Source: Amycolatopsis sp. DSM 110486
GTDB taxonomy: Bacteria > Actinomycetota > Actinomycetes > Mycobacteriales > Pseudonocardiaceae
Length of the DNA stretch: 64,000 bases
NCBI RefSeq assembly: GCF_019468465.1
Contig: NZ_CP080519.1
Location: 2,433,001 to 2,497,000, forward strand
Direction: 5' to 3'
Shown here: one piece after another, positions 37,982 to 46,444 of the stretch
Numbering within the stretch: position 1 is the first letter of the stretch
Layout of the letters: every line of letters begins with the position of its first letter
Program-made: the position numbers and the translations under genes
The notes under the pieces: generated by a model
What the model saw: only the letters and a program-made list of their open reading frames with translations
Databases searched by the model: none
Told to the model about the DNA's origin: nothing

Positions 37982-38041
37982 GTTTGACTAGCGTTCGCGA
38001 CTCCGGCACTGTGTGCTCGTCGATTAGTCAACTTTGACTAG
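37982..38041. promoter_or_regulatory. PadR operator ahead of the ABC exporter
   Basis: TAGTCAA-CT-TTGACTA (38025-38040) is a perfect 7-2-7 dyad 29 nt before the exporter ATG. A half copy, GTTTGACTAG, occurs at 37982-37991. TCAAC-N8-GTTGA (38028-38045) overlaps it. Confidence 0.65.
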
Positions 38042-38069
38042 TTGATCTCTGGGAGGAGAGGGGTTCTTC

Positions 38070-39062
38070 ATGATCACGGCACGCGGCCTCGAGCGGCGGT
38101 TCCGCCGCAAGGGCCGGGGCGGGGGTGAAGTCCACGCCGTCAAGGGGGTCGACCTCGACGTGGAGGCCGGCGAGCTGGTGGGGTTCCTCGGCCCGAACGG
38201 GGCGGGCAAGACGACGACCCTGCGCATGCTCACCACGCTGCTGAAACCGTCGGCCGGGACGGCGACCGTCGGCGGGCACGACCTGCTCGCAGATCCGCTG
38301 GGGGTCAGGCGCAACATCGGCTACGTCGCGCAGGGCGGGGGCGCGTCGCCGGAGGTGCGCGTCGCCGAGGAGATCGAGCTGCAGGGCCGGCTCTACGGCA
38401 TGTCGAAGGCCGACGCGATCGCGCGCGGCGCGGTGCTGAGCGAGCAGCTCGACCTCGCGGGGCTGGACCAGCGGCTCACGAAGACGCTGTCCGGGGGTCA
38501 GCGGCGCCGGCTCGACATCGTGCTCGGGCTCGTACACAACCCTGGCCTCGTGTTCCTCGACGAGCCCTCGACCGGGCTCGACCCGCAGAGCCGCGCGAAC
38601 CTGTGGGACCACATCCGCCGGCTCCGCGCGGAGCACGGCGTGACGATCTTCCTGACCACGCACTACCTCGACGAGGCCGACGCTTTGGCCGACCGGCTGA
38701 TCGTGATCGACGACGGCCGGATCGTCGCCGAGGGCACGCCCGATTCGCTGAAGTCCCGGGTTTCGGGCGACGGCGTGGTCATCGGCGTCGACCCTGCCGT
38801 GACGACGGAGGCCGCCGACGTCGCCCGGCAGCTGGCGGGCGCGCACGAGTTCGACGTGGCGGACGGGCTGATCCGCTTCCGCGTGCCGCGCGGCGACACG
38901 GCCATGCCGGAGCTGCTGCGCGCGCTCGACGCGAAGGGCATCGTGATGGAGTCCATGCAGGTCACGCGCCCGACACTCGACGACGTATTCCTCACGCTGA
39001 CCGGCCGCACCCTGCGCGACGCCGAGCAGCCGAGTTCCCCGGAGGTGTCCGGTGTTGCTTGA
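38070..39062 (+). CDS. ABC exporter ATPase, DrrA family
   Basis: A 330-residue ATP-binding subunit of a drug-type ABC-2 exporter. Walker A is G-P-N-G-A-G-K-T-T, signature LSGGQRRR, Walker B L-V-F-L-D-E-P-S-T-G-L-D, and the switch His in L-T-T-H-Y. The last 90 residues form the DrrA C-terminal domain. Its end overlaps the permease gene by 11 nt. PadR upstream and the operator make this a substrate-inducible efflux unit; the exported compound is unknown. Daunorubicin exporters are the best-known relatives. Confidence 0.94.
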   Translation: MITARGLERRFRRKGRGGGEVHAVKGVDLDVEAGELVGFLGPNGAGKTTTLRMLTTLLKPSAGTATVGGHDLLADPLGVRRNIGYVAQGGGASPEVRVAEEIELQGRLYGMSKADAIARGAVLSEQLDLAGLDQRLTKTLSGGQRRRLDIVLGLVHNPGLVFLDEPSTGLDPQSRANLWDHIRRLRAEHGVTIFLTTHYLDEADALADRLIVIDDGRIVAEGTPDSLKSRVSGDGVVIGVDPAVTTEAADVARQLAGAHEFDVADGLIRFRVPRGDTAMPELLRALDAKGIVMESMQVTRPTLDDVFLTLTGRTLRDAEQPSSPEVSGVA

Positions 39063-39816
39063 CACGTGGCTGATCTTCCGCCGCGACATGACCGCGGCGC
39101 TGCGCAATCCCGCGTGGCTGCTGATCGGGATCATGCAGCCGCTGCTGTACCTGTTCTTCTTCGGGCCGTTGCTCGTGAAGACGCTCAACGCGCAGGGGAT
39201 ATCCGACGTCGACGGCTGGATGGTGCTCACGCCCGCGCTCATCGCGCAGCTGGCGCTGTTCGGCAGCTCGTTCGTCGGGTTCTCACTGCTGGCCGACTAC
39301 CGCTCCGGCGTGGTCGAGCGGCTGCGCGTCACCCCGGTGAGCCGCGCGGCGCTGCTGCTCGGGAAGGTGCTGGCCAACGCGTTGCAGGCGGTGGTGCAGT
39401 CGGTGCTGATCATCGTGCTCGCGTACCTGGTGTTCGACCTCGACGCGCCGGCGGGCGGGGTGCTGCTGAGCCTGCTGATCGTGTTCCTGCTGGCGCTGAC
39501 GCTGGCTTCGTGCTCATACGCGCTGGCGCTCACGTTGAAGAGCGAGGAGTCGTTCCCCGCGCTGCTCAACGCGGTGCTCATGCCGCTGCTCCTGCTGTCC
39601 GGGATCCTCATCCCGATCACGGCGGGGCTGGCGCCGAAGTGGCTGTACACGATTTCGCAGATCAACCCGTTCCGGCATGTGGTGGACGTGGAGCGCAACA
39701 GCTTCCGCGGCGACTACTCCATGGACGCGCTGTTCACCGGCAGCGTGGTGGTGCTCGTGATGGCCGTGCTCGCGATCTGGTGGGGCACGCGCACGTTCCA
39801 GCGGGAAAACGCCTGA
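39052..39816 (+). CDS. ABC-2 type permease, DrrB-like
   Basis: A 254-residue membrane subunit with six predicted transmembrane segments and the ABC2 signature region (G-V-V-E-R-L-R-V-T-P-V-S-R, then L-L-L-S-G-I-L-I-P-I). It begins at GTG 39052 inside the ATPase gene, so the two are translated together. With the ATPase (two copies each) it should form a complete half-type exporter. Confidence 0.93.
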   Translation: MLLDTWLIFRRDMTAALRNPAWLLIGIMQPLLYLFFFGPLLVKTLNAQGISDVDGWMVLTPALIAQLALFGSSFVGFSLLADYRSGVVERLRVTPVSRAALLLGKVLANALQAVVQSVLIIVLAYLVFDLDAPAGGVLLSLLIVFLLALTLASCSYALALTLKSEESFPALLNAVLMPLLLLSGILIPITAGLAPKWLYTISQINPFRHVVDVERNSFRGDYSMDALFTGSVVVLVMAVLAIWWGTRTFQRENA

Positions 39817-39912
39817 TCAAAGCCGGGACACGCCGGGTCTTCGGCCGCGCCGCTTTCGGGCCGGGGACGTAAGGTGGCCTCTCACCCGTCGTGGGGCTGG
39901 CAGGGGCGCAGA

Positions 39913-40524
39913 GTGACCGAACCGGAGAGCGAGCGTGGGCTCACCCTCACCCATCGAGAGCAGGTGCTCGACTGGGCGTCGGTGCGTGCCGCCGACGTCC
40001 GCTTCGCGTCGGTGACGATCAGCGAGAACGTGAACTGGAGCGACCCCGGCGCCGAGCGCATGCTCGCGTCGGCCCAGTACGCGGGCATCCACACGGGCGC
40101 GCGGCACTACGCGCGGCCCGGCGCCGTGCACGACCAGGCCGACCACTTCGTGCGGACGGCCAGCAAGCTGGGGGCGTTCGCGCCGGGGTCTCTCGCGCCC
40201 GCCCTTGAGGTGGACGCTGTCAGCGTCGACGACCGGTTCGTGAAGTCGTGGATCAAGCACGTGCGGCACGCCGCCCGGATCCGGCGCGTGCTCGTGTACG
40301 CCGGCCACGACTGCTGGGCCCGCCGCCTGCACCCCGACCGCTGGGCCGACCCCGACGTGGTGCTGTGGCTGGTGCGGCACAACGGCATTCCCGGCCGGCC
40401 CGGCTGGTTCCACGCGCGGCTGGGGCTGCACCAGCACGCGTTCTCGGCGCTGCCGGGCGTGGCGGGACCGGTGGCGCAGGACGCTGTGGTCTATCCGTTC
40501 ACGATGTCTGACGTGCTGCTCTGA
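39913..40524 (+). CDS. Glycoside hydrolase family 25-like protein
   Basis: A 203-residue protein related to GH25 lysozymes (N-acetylmuramidases). Family-like parts: V-L-D-W near the start, Y-A-G-I-H-T-G-A-R-H-Y, a Q-A-D-H-F helix, P-A-L-E-V-D, and V-L-V-Y-A-G. The catalytic D-x-E of GH25 appears as E99-V-D101, with acid and base swapped. The family's I-K-A-T-E-G strand is degraded to T-I-S-E-N-V-N. No signal peptide is visible. Activity is doubtful; an intracellular or phage-derived role cannot be judged. GTG 39913 has AGGGG 7 nt upstream; GTG 39874 is the alternative. Confidence 0.7.
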   Translation: MTEPESERGLTLTHREQVLDWASVRAADVRFASVTISENVNWSDPGAERMLASAQYAGIHTGARHYARPGAVHDQADHFVRTASKLGAFAPGSLAPALEVDAVSVDDRFVKSWIKHVRHAARIRRVLVYAGHDCWARRLHPDRWADPDVVLWLVRHNGIPGRPGWFHARLGLHQHAFSALPGVAGPVAQDAVVYPFTMSDVLL

Positions 40525-40563
40525 TCACGGTTTCGGCTTTTTGTCGGTGTTCGTTGGCAAGAT

Positions 40564-41823
40564 GTGCGAGTGCGCTTCTTCCGGCAGCGGTTGACCACGG
40601 ACGTGACACCTTCACGGGCCGTCGCGTTGTTGTCCGCTTCTGCCGCTTCCACCGGGCGCCCGCAGCCGGCGGCGTTGTGCGGGTCGTGGTTCGGGTCCTC
40701 GGCGGTGGTGGCGCCCTTTGTTTCGGTTTCCGCTCGGGCGTTTCCTGCCGGCTCTTTGGAGGTTGCCGCGCCCCCGGGGTGCGTCGGGGGCGGGTGGTTC
40801 GGGTACCTGTCGTACGACTCGGCTGACCCGTCGGGGCGGTCTTCGGGGGTGCCTGCTTCGGCGTGGGGGTGGGCGGATCACGTGCTGCGGTGGGATTCCT
40901 CGGGTGCGTGCTGGTTCGAGTCGCTGGCCGATGAGCCCGGGCCGTTGTTGTCCACTGTGGAGTCTGCGCTTTCCGGCGCTGGCTCTTTGTCGTGGACTGC
41001 TTCGCCGCTGGAGCGGCCTTCTGCCGCAACGCACGAGCAGGCCGTGAAATCGTGCGTCGCCTCTATCGAGGCTGGGGAGCTTTTTCAGGCGAACGTCTGC
41101 ACGCGGTTCACGGGGACGTTCTCGGGATCTCCCGCCGCGTTGTTCTCGGAGGGAGTTTCTCGCCTGTCCCCTCGGCGCGCTGCTTTTGTCGCCGGCTCTT
41201 GGGGTTCGGTGGTGTCGCTGTCACCGGAGCTGTTCCTGTCGCGGCACGGCCGGCGGGTGCGTTCGACGCCGATCAAGGGCACGTTGCCGCGCCGTGGTTC
41301 CTTTGACGATGGAAACGCGGAGCTCCTGCGGCAGTCGGTGAAGGACATCGCCGAGAACGTGATGATCACCGACTTGGTGCGCAACGACCTCGGCCGGGTG
41401 TGCGCGGTCGGGAGCGTGGTGGTGCCTTCGCTGCTCAGGGTGGAGCCGGCGCCGGGGGTGTGGCATCTGGCGTCCACGGTGGAGGGTGTACTGGCCGAGG
41501 GCGTCTCGGATCCGGCTTTGCTGGACGCGACTTTCCCGCCGGGTTCGGTGACTGGTGCCCCGAAGATCCGTGCTCTGGATGAGATCGCTTCGCTGGAACC
41601 AGTTGCGCGCGGGGTTTACACGGGCGCGGTCGGGATGTTGTCCCCGGTGGCCGGCCTGGAGCTGAACGTCGCCATCCGCACTTTCGAGATCTCCGGCTCC
41701 CGGATTTCTTTGGGCGTCGGCGGCGGTATCACGGCGGATTCGGACAGCGCGGCGGAGTGGCAGGAGTGCCTCCACAAGGCTGCGCCTCTGGAAGTTCTCC
41801 TGGCCACTCCACCTGCGGTTTAG
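40564..41823 (+). CDS. pabB: Aminodeoxychorismate synthase component I
   Basis: A 419-residue chorismate-using enzyme making 4-amino-4-deoxychorismate for folate. The C-terminal chorismate-binding domain shows F-Q-A-N-V-C-T-R-F, the P-I-K-G-T-L-P-R segment used by PabB (where anthranilate synthase has P-I-A-G-T), E-N-V-M-I-T-D-L-V-R-N-D-L-G-R-V and G-S-V-T-G-A-P-K. No pabA glutaminase is adjacent. Codon use is looser than its neighbours (many TCT, GCT and TTT), suggesting a different history or expression level. GTG 40564 or 40570 starts it. The same gene is near pmt in mycobacteria. Confidence 0.92.
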   Translation: MRVRFFRQRLTTDVTPSRAVALLSASAASTGRPQPAALCGSWFGSSAVVAPFVSVSARAFPAGSLEVAAPPGCVGGGWFGYLSYDSADPSGRSSGVPASAWGWADHVLRWDSSGACWFESLADEPGPLLSTVESALSGAGSLSWTASPLERPSAATHEQAVKSCVASIEAGELFQANVCTRFTGTFSGSPAALFSEGVSRLSPRRAAFVAGSWGSVVSLSPELFLSRHGRRVRSTPIKGTLPRRGSFDDGNAELLRQSVKDIAENVMITDLVRNDLGRVCAVGSVVVPSLLRVEPAPGVWHLASTVEGVLAEGVSDPALLDATFPPGSVTGAPKIRALDEIASLEPVARGVYTGAVGMLSPVAGLELNVAIRTFEISGSRISLGVGGGITADSDSAAEWQECLHKAAPLEVLLATPPAV

Positions 41824-41903
41824 CCCAGCGGCCGCCTTTCGCTCTGCCCACTGGGCGGCGGCCCGGTCGTTCGTGCCGGCCTACCCGGCCGAGCGTCGTG
41901 TCG

Positions 41904-42863
41904 TTACTTGCGGGGATCCAGCAGGAGCTTGCCGACCGTGCCGCGGGAGCGGAGGGCTTCGTGGGCCGCGCGGGCGTCGGCGAGGGCGTACTCGCCGCCG
42001 GCGATGGCGCGGAGCTTGCCGTCCTGGATGAGGGTGAAGAGCTCGGTCAGGGCGGTGCCGAAGACGTTGCCGGGCAGGCGGAAGACGTGCGGCAGCCACA
42101 TGCCGGTGACCGTGGTGCTGTGGCCGAGCACGTTGCGCAGCTCCACGGGCTTGGGCTGCTGGCGGCCGGCCATGCCGTAGAACGCGAGGCGGCCGAACGG
42201 GGCCAGCGCCGCGATGCTCTGGTCCGTCGTGGTGCCACCGACCATGTCGAGCACGATGTCGACGCGCTTGCCATTGTTGGCCTGCATGAGCGTCTCGGTC
42301 ATGTTCTCGGCTCGGGAGTCGACCGCGACGTCGGCGCCGAGCTGTTTCGCGAGCTCGCGCTTCTCTTCGCTGCTGGCCGTCGCGATGACCCGCCCCGCAC
42401 CCCACACCTTCGCGAGCTGCACCGCAATCGACCCGACCCCACCGGCCGCCGCGTGGACGACCACTGACTCGCCGGGCTGCAGGTGGGCGTTCTTGCGCAG
42501 CAGGATCCACGCGGTCGCGCCCTGGACCAGCATGGACAACGCGTTGAGATCGTCGACGCCCTCGGGCACCGCGAACGCCATCGCCTCCTCGGCGACGGCC
42601 TTCTCCGCGTACCCACCCCCACCGTTGAGCAGCGCGACGACCCGCTTCCCGTCCTGCGTCCGCCCGACCACCTCGCCCCCCGGCACGAGCGGCAGCTTGC
42701 TCGGCGCCAGGTACGAGTTCTCCGCCTGATGCGTATCCGCGTAGTTCACCCCGACGCGATCCACGTCGATCAGCACCTGCCCGGCTTGGGGCGTCGGCTC
42801 CGGCAGCTCGACCGGGGTCAGGACCTCGGGACCGCCGAACTCGGTCACCTGCACAGCACGCAT
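41904..42863 (-). CDS. NADPH:quinone reductase-like oxidoreductase
   Basis: A 319-residue zinc-less MDR enzyme. The GroES-like N-terminal domain opens MRAVQVTEFGGPEVL. The cofactor loop is A-A-A-G-G-V-G-S, and N-Y-A-D-T-H is the usual quinone-reductase strand. It should reduce quinones with NADPH by one or two electrons. ATG 42863 begins the standard family start; AAGAAG precedes it. A divergent TetR gene and a 28-bp inverted repeat lie just upstream, so it is very probably that regulator's target, as in QorR-type systems. Confidence 0.92.
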   Translation of the reverse strand: MRAVQVTEFGGPEVLTPVELPEPTPQAGQVLIDVDRVGVNYADTHQAENSYLAPSKLPLVPGGEVVGRTQDGKRVVALLNGGGGYAEKAVAEEAMAFAVPEGVDDLNALSMLVQGATAWILLRKNAHLQPGESVVVHAAAGGVGSIAVQLAKVWGAGRVIATASSEEKRELAKQLGADVAVDSRAENMTETLMQANNGKRVDIVLDMVGGTTTDQSIAALAPFGRLAFYGMAGRQQPKPVELRNVLGHSTTVTGMWLPHVFRLPGNVFGTALTELFTLIQDGKLRAIAGGEYALADARAAHEALRSRGTVGKLLLDPRK

Positions 42864-42886
42864 GACTTCTTCTTTCGTCGTCGGGT

Positions 42887-42914
42887 GGTGAGACATTCTG
42901 CCAGATGTCTCACC
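42887..42914. promoter_or_regulatory. Operator between quinone reductase and TetR genes
   Basis: GGTGAGACAT-N8-ATGTCTCACC, two perfect 10-bp arms filling most of the 52-nt divergent gap. It ends one base before the GTG of the TetR gene, so binding would block both promoters. Confidence 0.75.
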
Positions 42915-42915
42915 C

Positions 42916-43503
42916 GTGCGACACTCCGTGGTAACGTCTCGCCCCATCGACACACCCTTCCCCTCCCGCCCGGACGCGGCTTCCGCGTTCGCCCTGGCGC
43001 GCTCGTGGTTCGCCGCGGGCCGCCGCGTCGACATGCGCGAACTGGCCGTGTCTTTGGGCGTCTCCCGCGCCACCCTCCACCGCTGGGTCGGCAGCCGCGA
43101 CCACCTGCTGGCGGAGATCCTGTGGGCCGAGACTTCCCTGGTGTTCAACACCGTCACCTTCACCGGCCGCGGCGGGGCTGGAGTGGCGGACGCGATCGGT
43201 TCGTTCGTCTCGACGGTCAACTTGTCGCTGGCCTTCCGCACCTTCTTGCAGCGGGAACCGGAGCGAGCGTTGCGGTTACTCACAACGAAGGCGAGCGTGG
43301 TCCAGTCACGAACCATCGCTCAGCTCCTCGACCTCCTGACAACGGAAACCTCAGCGGGCCGGCTGGCTCCCCCGTTGCCCCTACCGGACCTCGCCTACGT
43401 CCTCGTCCGCCTGGGCGAATCCTTCATCTACACGGACGTCATCACCGGCGAAGAACCCGACGCAGAGAAGGCGCGGGCCGCGGTGTCCGCCCTACTCAGC
43501 TGA
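42916..43503 (+). CDS. TetR/QsdR-like regulator
   Basis: A 195-residue regulator with an N-terminal HTH (R-R-V-D-M-R-E-L-A-V-S-L-G-V-S-R-A-T-L-H-R-W-V) of the TetR-like QsdR group. The C-terminal half, L-R-L-L-T-T-K-A-S-V-V-Q-S-R, is typical of that group too. GTG 42916 is one base from the operator arm; GTG 42928 is the alternative start and would leave room for the operator. It should repress the divergent quinone reductase and itself. Its last 12 nt overlap the convergent SUKH gene. Confidence 0.88.
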   Translation: MRHSVVTSRPIDTPFPSRPDAASAFALARSWFAAGRRVDMRELAVSLGVSRATLHRWVGSRDHLLAEILWAETSLVFNTVTFTGRGGAGVADAIGSFVSTVNLSLAFRTFLQREPERALRLLTTKASVVQSRTIAQLLDLLTTETSAGRLAPPLPLPDLAYVLVRLGESFIYTDVITGEEPDAEKARAAVSALLS

Positions 43504-44022
43504 CCGGCGGTCGACTTCGTCCTGCAGCAACGCCGTGAACGACGGCCACCCATAGGACGGCGCCTCTTCACCTTTGATGTACAGGACAACTTCCGAGCCG
43601 GCCGCGTGCGGGCCTCCGATGACGTAGAACTCGCGCTCCGAGTGCGTCCCGACCACAACGAGGTCATCGGCACGCGCGACCCGACTGCGAAGCGACGGGA
43701 ACTCGTCAAGCGCTTCTCTCTTGATGCCGAGGATGTGCGGATAGAACAGATCGGTGTCCTCAAACAACAATCCGCCGGCTCGACGCCCCATGAGGGACAG
43801 GAACCTCCGCCACTCCCGCGGAAGCTCGGCGACGCTCTGATCGCACCTGACCTCTTCGACCTCGGCATCCGACAGGCCGACGACGCCCGCCTTCCCATAC
43901 CGATCACGCAAGACGCGCGCCATCGCATCGACGCCGGTCAACGACCCCGCCCGCGGGTAACTCGGAACGAAGCGATCGCCCGCTCGACCGACCTCACTTC
44001 CGAGAAGCGACCACAGCGTCAT
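43492..44022 (-). CDS. SMI1/KNR4 (SUKH) family protein
   Basis: A 176-residue protein with the SUKH fold: helix G-L-S-D-A-E-V-E-E-V, then L-P-R-E-W-R-R-F-L-S-L-M-G-R-R-A-G-G-L, and F-P-S-L-R-S-R-V-A-R-A-D-D-L-V-V-V-G. Many bacterial SUKH proteins are immunity partners of secreted toxins. No toxin is adjacent, so this one is an orphan with unknown role. Its start lies 29 nt inside the end of rsmI on the same strand, with AGGA 6 nt before the ATG, so it is co-transcribed with rsmI. Confidence 0.78.
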   Translation of the reverse strand: MTLWSLLGSEVGRAGDRFVPSYPRAGSLTGVDAMARVLRDRYGKAGVVGLSDAEVEEVRCDQSVAELPREWRRFLSLMGRRAGGLLFEDTDLFYPHILGIKREALDEFPSLRSRVARADDLVVVGTHSEREFYVIGGPHAAGSEVVLYIKGEEAPSYGWPSFTALLQDEVDRRSAE

Positions 44023-44821
44023 AAAGGTCCTTTTTAGACACCCCGGCCCCCTCAGCCACCTCCGAAGCCACCGCCTTCAACCTCTCCCCAGCGGCGACCC
44101 GGGCGGACACCTCGGAAATCAGGTCCGAAACCGACACCTCGGGCGCCACAGCCCCCTCAAGCACCACCGTGATCTCACCCCGGACCCCATCAGCAGCCCA
44201 CTCAGCCAACTCACCCAGAGTGCCCCGTTTGACCTCTTCGTACGTCTTGGTCAGCTCACGACAAACAGCAGCCCGCCGCGAAGCACCCAAAGCCGCGGCA
44301 GCGTCCGCCAACAAAGACCCCACCCGGTGCGGCGACTCGAAGAACACCACCGTCCGAGGCTCCGATGCCAAAGAGGCGAACCACCGGGAACGCTCCCCCG
44401 GCTTCCGCGGCGCGAAGCCCTCGAAGCAGAACCGGTCACAAGGCAACCCGGACAAAGCCAACGCCGTCGTCACCGCGGACGGGCCCGGCAGGCAGGTCAC
44501 CGGGATGTCCGCATCGACGCAAGCCGCAACCAGGCGGAAGCCCGGGTCCGACACCGAGGGCATGCCGGCGTCCGTCACGAGCAGCACCGTCTCGCCGGAG
44601 TGCAAGGCCTCCAGCAAGCGAGGCAGCCGGGCGACCTCCACGTCCTCGTAGAAGGACACCACGCGCCCGGAAGGGGCGACGCCCAAGGCGGCAGCCAGTG
44701 AGCGCAGGCGGCGGGTGTCCTCGGCGGCGATGACGTCCGCCGAGGCCAGGGCGGAGACCAGGCGCGGCGAAGCGTCACCCGGGTCGCCAAGGGGGGTGGC
44801 GGCGAGCACGAGACGTCCCAT
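43994..44821 (-). CDS. rsmI: 16S rRNA 2'-O-ribose C1402 methyltransferase
   Basis: A 275-residue tetrapyrrole-methylase-fold enzyme methylating C1402 in the decoding centre. Motifs: L-V-L-A-A-T-P-L-G-D near the start, A-A-E-D-T-R-R, V-T-D-A-G-M-P-S-V-S-D-P-G, L-P-G-P-S-A, and G-F-A-P-R-K-P-G-E-R. It is divergent from pmt with a 54-nt gap, a pairing shared with mycobacteria. The SUKH gene overlaps its 3' end. Confidence 0.95.
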   Translation of the reverse strand: MGRLVLAATPLGDPGDASPRLVSALASADVIAAEDTRRLRSLAAALGVAPSGRVVSFYEDVEVARLPRLLEALHSGETVLLVTDAGMPSVSDPGFRLVAACVDADIPVTCLPGPSAVTTALALSGLPCDRFCFEGFAPRKPGERSRWFASLASEPRTVVFFESPHRVGSLLADAAAALGASRRAAVCRELTKTYEEVKRGTLGELAEWAADGVRGEITVVLEGAVAPEVSVSDLISEVSARVAAGERLKAVASEVAEGAGVSKKDLYDAVVASRK

Positions 44822-44861
44822 GCCCGCCAGCCTAACGACACGACCATCACACCCGGGGTCG

Positions 44862-44867
44862 TAGTAT
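44862..44867 (+). promoter_or_regulatory. Putative -10 element, leaderless pmt mRNA
   Basis: TAGTAT lies 8 nt before GTG 44876 in the short rsmI-pmt divergent gap; no Shine-Dalgarno is present. Confidence 0.45.
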
Positions 44868-44875
44868 CAGGCCCC

Positions 44876-46444
44876 GTGACCGCGCTGCTGACCCGTCCCG
44901 ACGACGAGAGCGTGCGGCCGGACCCGGTCGACGCGCTGCGACCGCCGACCGACCGCGAGGCCACCCTGCTGGGCCGCGGCATGCCGACCGACCGCCTGCG
45001 CGGCTGGCTCGTCACGCTGATCCTCACGGTGATCGGCGGCGTCGTGCGCCTGCAGAACCTCGGGGTGCCCACCGATCACGGCACGCCGGTGTTCGACGAG
45101 AAGCACTACGTGCCCCAGGCGGCGCAGATGCTGCGCAACGGCGGGTACGAGGACAACGCCGGCTACGAGCTCATCGTGCACCCGCCGCTGGCGAAGGACT
45201 TCATCGCGATCGGCGAGTGGCTGTTCGGCTACAACGGCTGGGGCTGGCGCATCATGCCGGCGCTCGCGGGCACGCTGATCATCCTGCTCACCATCCGCAT
45301 CGCGCGGCGGCTCACGCGCTCGACGCTGCTCGGCGGCATCGCGGGCGTCCTCGTGATCAGCGACGGCGTGCTGCACCTGCAGTCGCGCATGGGGATGCTC
45401 GACATCTTCATCGCGTTGTTCGTGGTGGCGGCGTTCGCGTGTGTGCTGTGCGACCGCGACCAGGTGCGGCAACGGCTGGCTGTCGCGGTGCGTGAGGGCT
45501 GGGTCAACGAGTCGGTGTGGGGGCCGAAGCTCGGGTTCCGCTGGTGGCGCTTCGCCGCGGGCCTGATGATCGGGCTGACGTTCGGCGTGAAGTGGTCGGC
45601 GCTGTACTACATCGCGGCGTTCGGCCTGCTCACGGTGTTCTTCGACGTCGCGGCGCGGCGCGCGGCGGGCGTCGAGCGGCCGTGGATGGGAACGATCCGG
45701 CGGGACGTCGCGCCGGCGTTGTGGGCGATCGTCGCGATCCCGCTGCTGATGTACTTGGCCGCGTTCTGGGCGTGGTTCGCCAGCGAGACGGCCACCGACC
45801 GGCACTACACCGAGATCAAGGACATCGCCCCCGGCCTGTTCGCCTGGGTGCCGCCCGCGTTGCGCTCGCTCGGCGACTACACGCTCAACGTCCTGCACTT
45901 CCACGAGACGCTGCTGACCCCCAAGGACAACCCGCACCCGTGGGAGTCGAAGCCGTGGACGTGGCCCATGGGCCTGCGGCCGATGCTCTACTACTACGAC
46001 GGCGCCGTCACCGGCTGCGGCGAGTCGCGCTGCGTCGGCGCGACGATGCTGATCGGCACGCCCGCGATGTGGTGGCTCGCGCTGCCGATGCTCGGCTGGG
46101 GCCTGTGGCGCTGGATCTTCCGCGCCGACTGGCGCTACGCCGCCGTGCTCACCGCCTACTTCGCCGGCCTGCTGCCGTGGTTCACGAACATCGACCGGCA
46201 GATGTACTTCTTCTACGCCACGCCGATGGCGCCGTTCCTGGTGCTCGGCCTCGTGCTGGTGCTGGGCCAGATCCTCGGCGGCGCCCGGCGCGGGTTCGAG
46301 CGGCGGGGCACCGGTCTGCTCGTCGTGGCGCTTTACACGGGACTCGTGGTGGCGAACTTCGTGTGGCTGTGGCCGATCCTGAACGGGGTGCCGATCACGA
46401 CCGCGCAATGGAACGCGGAGATGTGGTTGCCCTCCTGGCGATAA
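44876..46444 (+). CDS. pmt: Dolichyl-phosphate-mannose-protein mannosyltransferase
   Basis: A 522-residue GT39 enzyme that transfers mannose from polyprenyl-phosphate-mannose to Ser/Thr of exported proteins. About ten transmembrane segments are visible. The first outer loop has P-V-F-D-E-K-H-Y with the catalytic D-E pair, and H-P-P-L-A-K is the conserved second motif. W-G-W-R-I-M-P-A-L-A-G follows. GTG 44876 begins the frame. It is divergent from rsmI, and its 3' end overlaps the convergent AraC gene by 50 nt. Confidence 0.95.
   Translation: MTALLTRPDDESVRPDPVDALRPPTDREATLLGRGMPTDRLRGWLVTLILTVIGGVVRLQNLGVPTDHGTPVFDEKHYVPQAAQMLRNGGYEDNAGYELIVHPPLAKDFIAIGEWLFGYNGWGWRIMPALAGTLIILLTIRIARRLTRSTLLGGIAGVLVISDGVLHLQSRMGMLDIFIALFVVAAFACVLCDRDQVRQRLAVAVREGWVNESVWGPKLGFRWWRFAAGLMIGLTFGVKWSALYYIAAFGLLTVFFDVAARRAAGVERPWMGTIRRDVAPALWAIVAIPLLMYLAAFWAWFASETATDRHYTEIKDIAPGLFAWVPPALRSLGDYTLNVLHFHETLLTPKDNPHPWESKPWTWPMGLRPMLYYYDGAVTGCGESRCVGATMLIGTPAMWWLALPMLGWGLWRWIFRADWRYAAVLTAYFAGLLPWFTNIDRQMYFFYATPMAPFLVLGLVLVLGQILGGARRGFERRGTGLLVVALYTGLVVANFVWLWPILNGVPITTAQWNAEMWLPSWR

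Noticed and set aside
41824..41903. A terminator hairpin after pabB
   Set aside because: GGCCGCC/GGCGG-type pairing exists, but it is imperfect and no better than expected in such GC-rich DNA.
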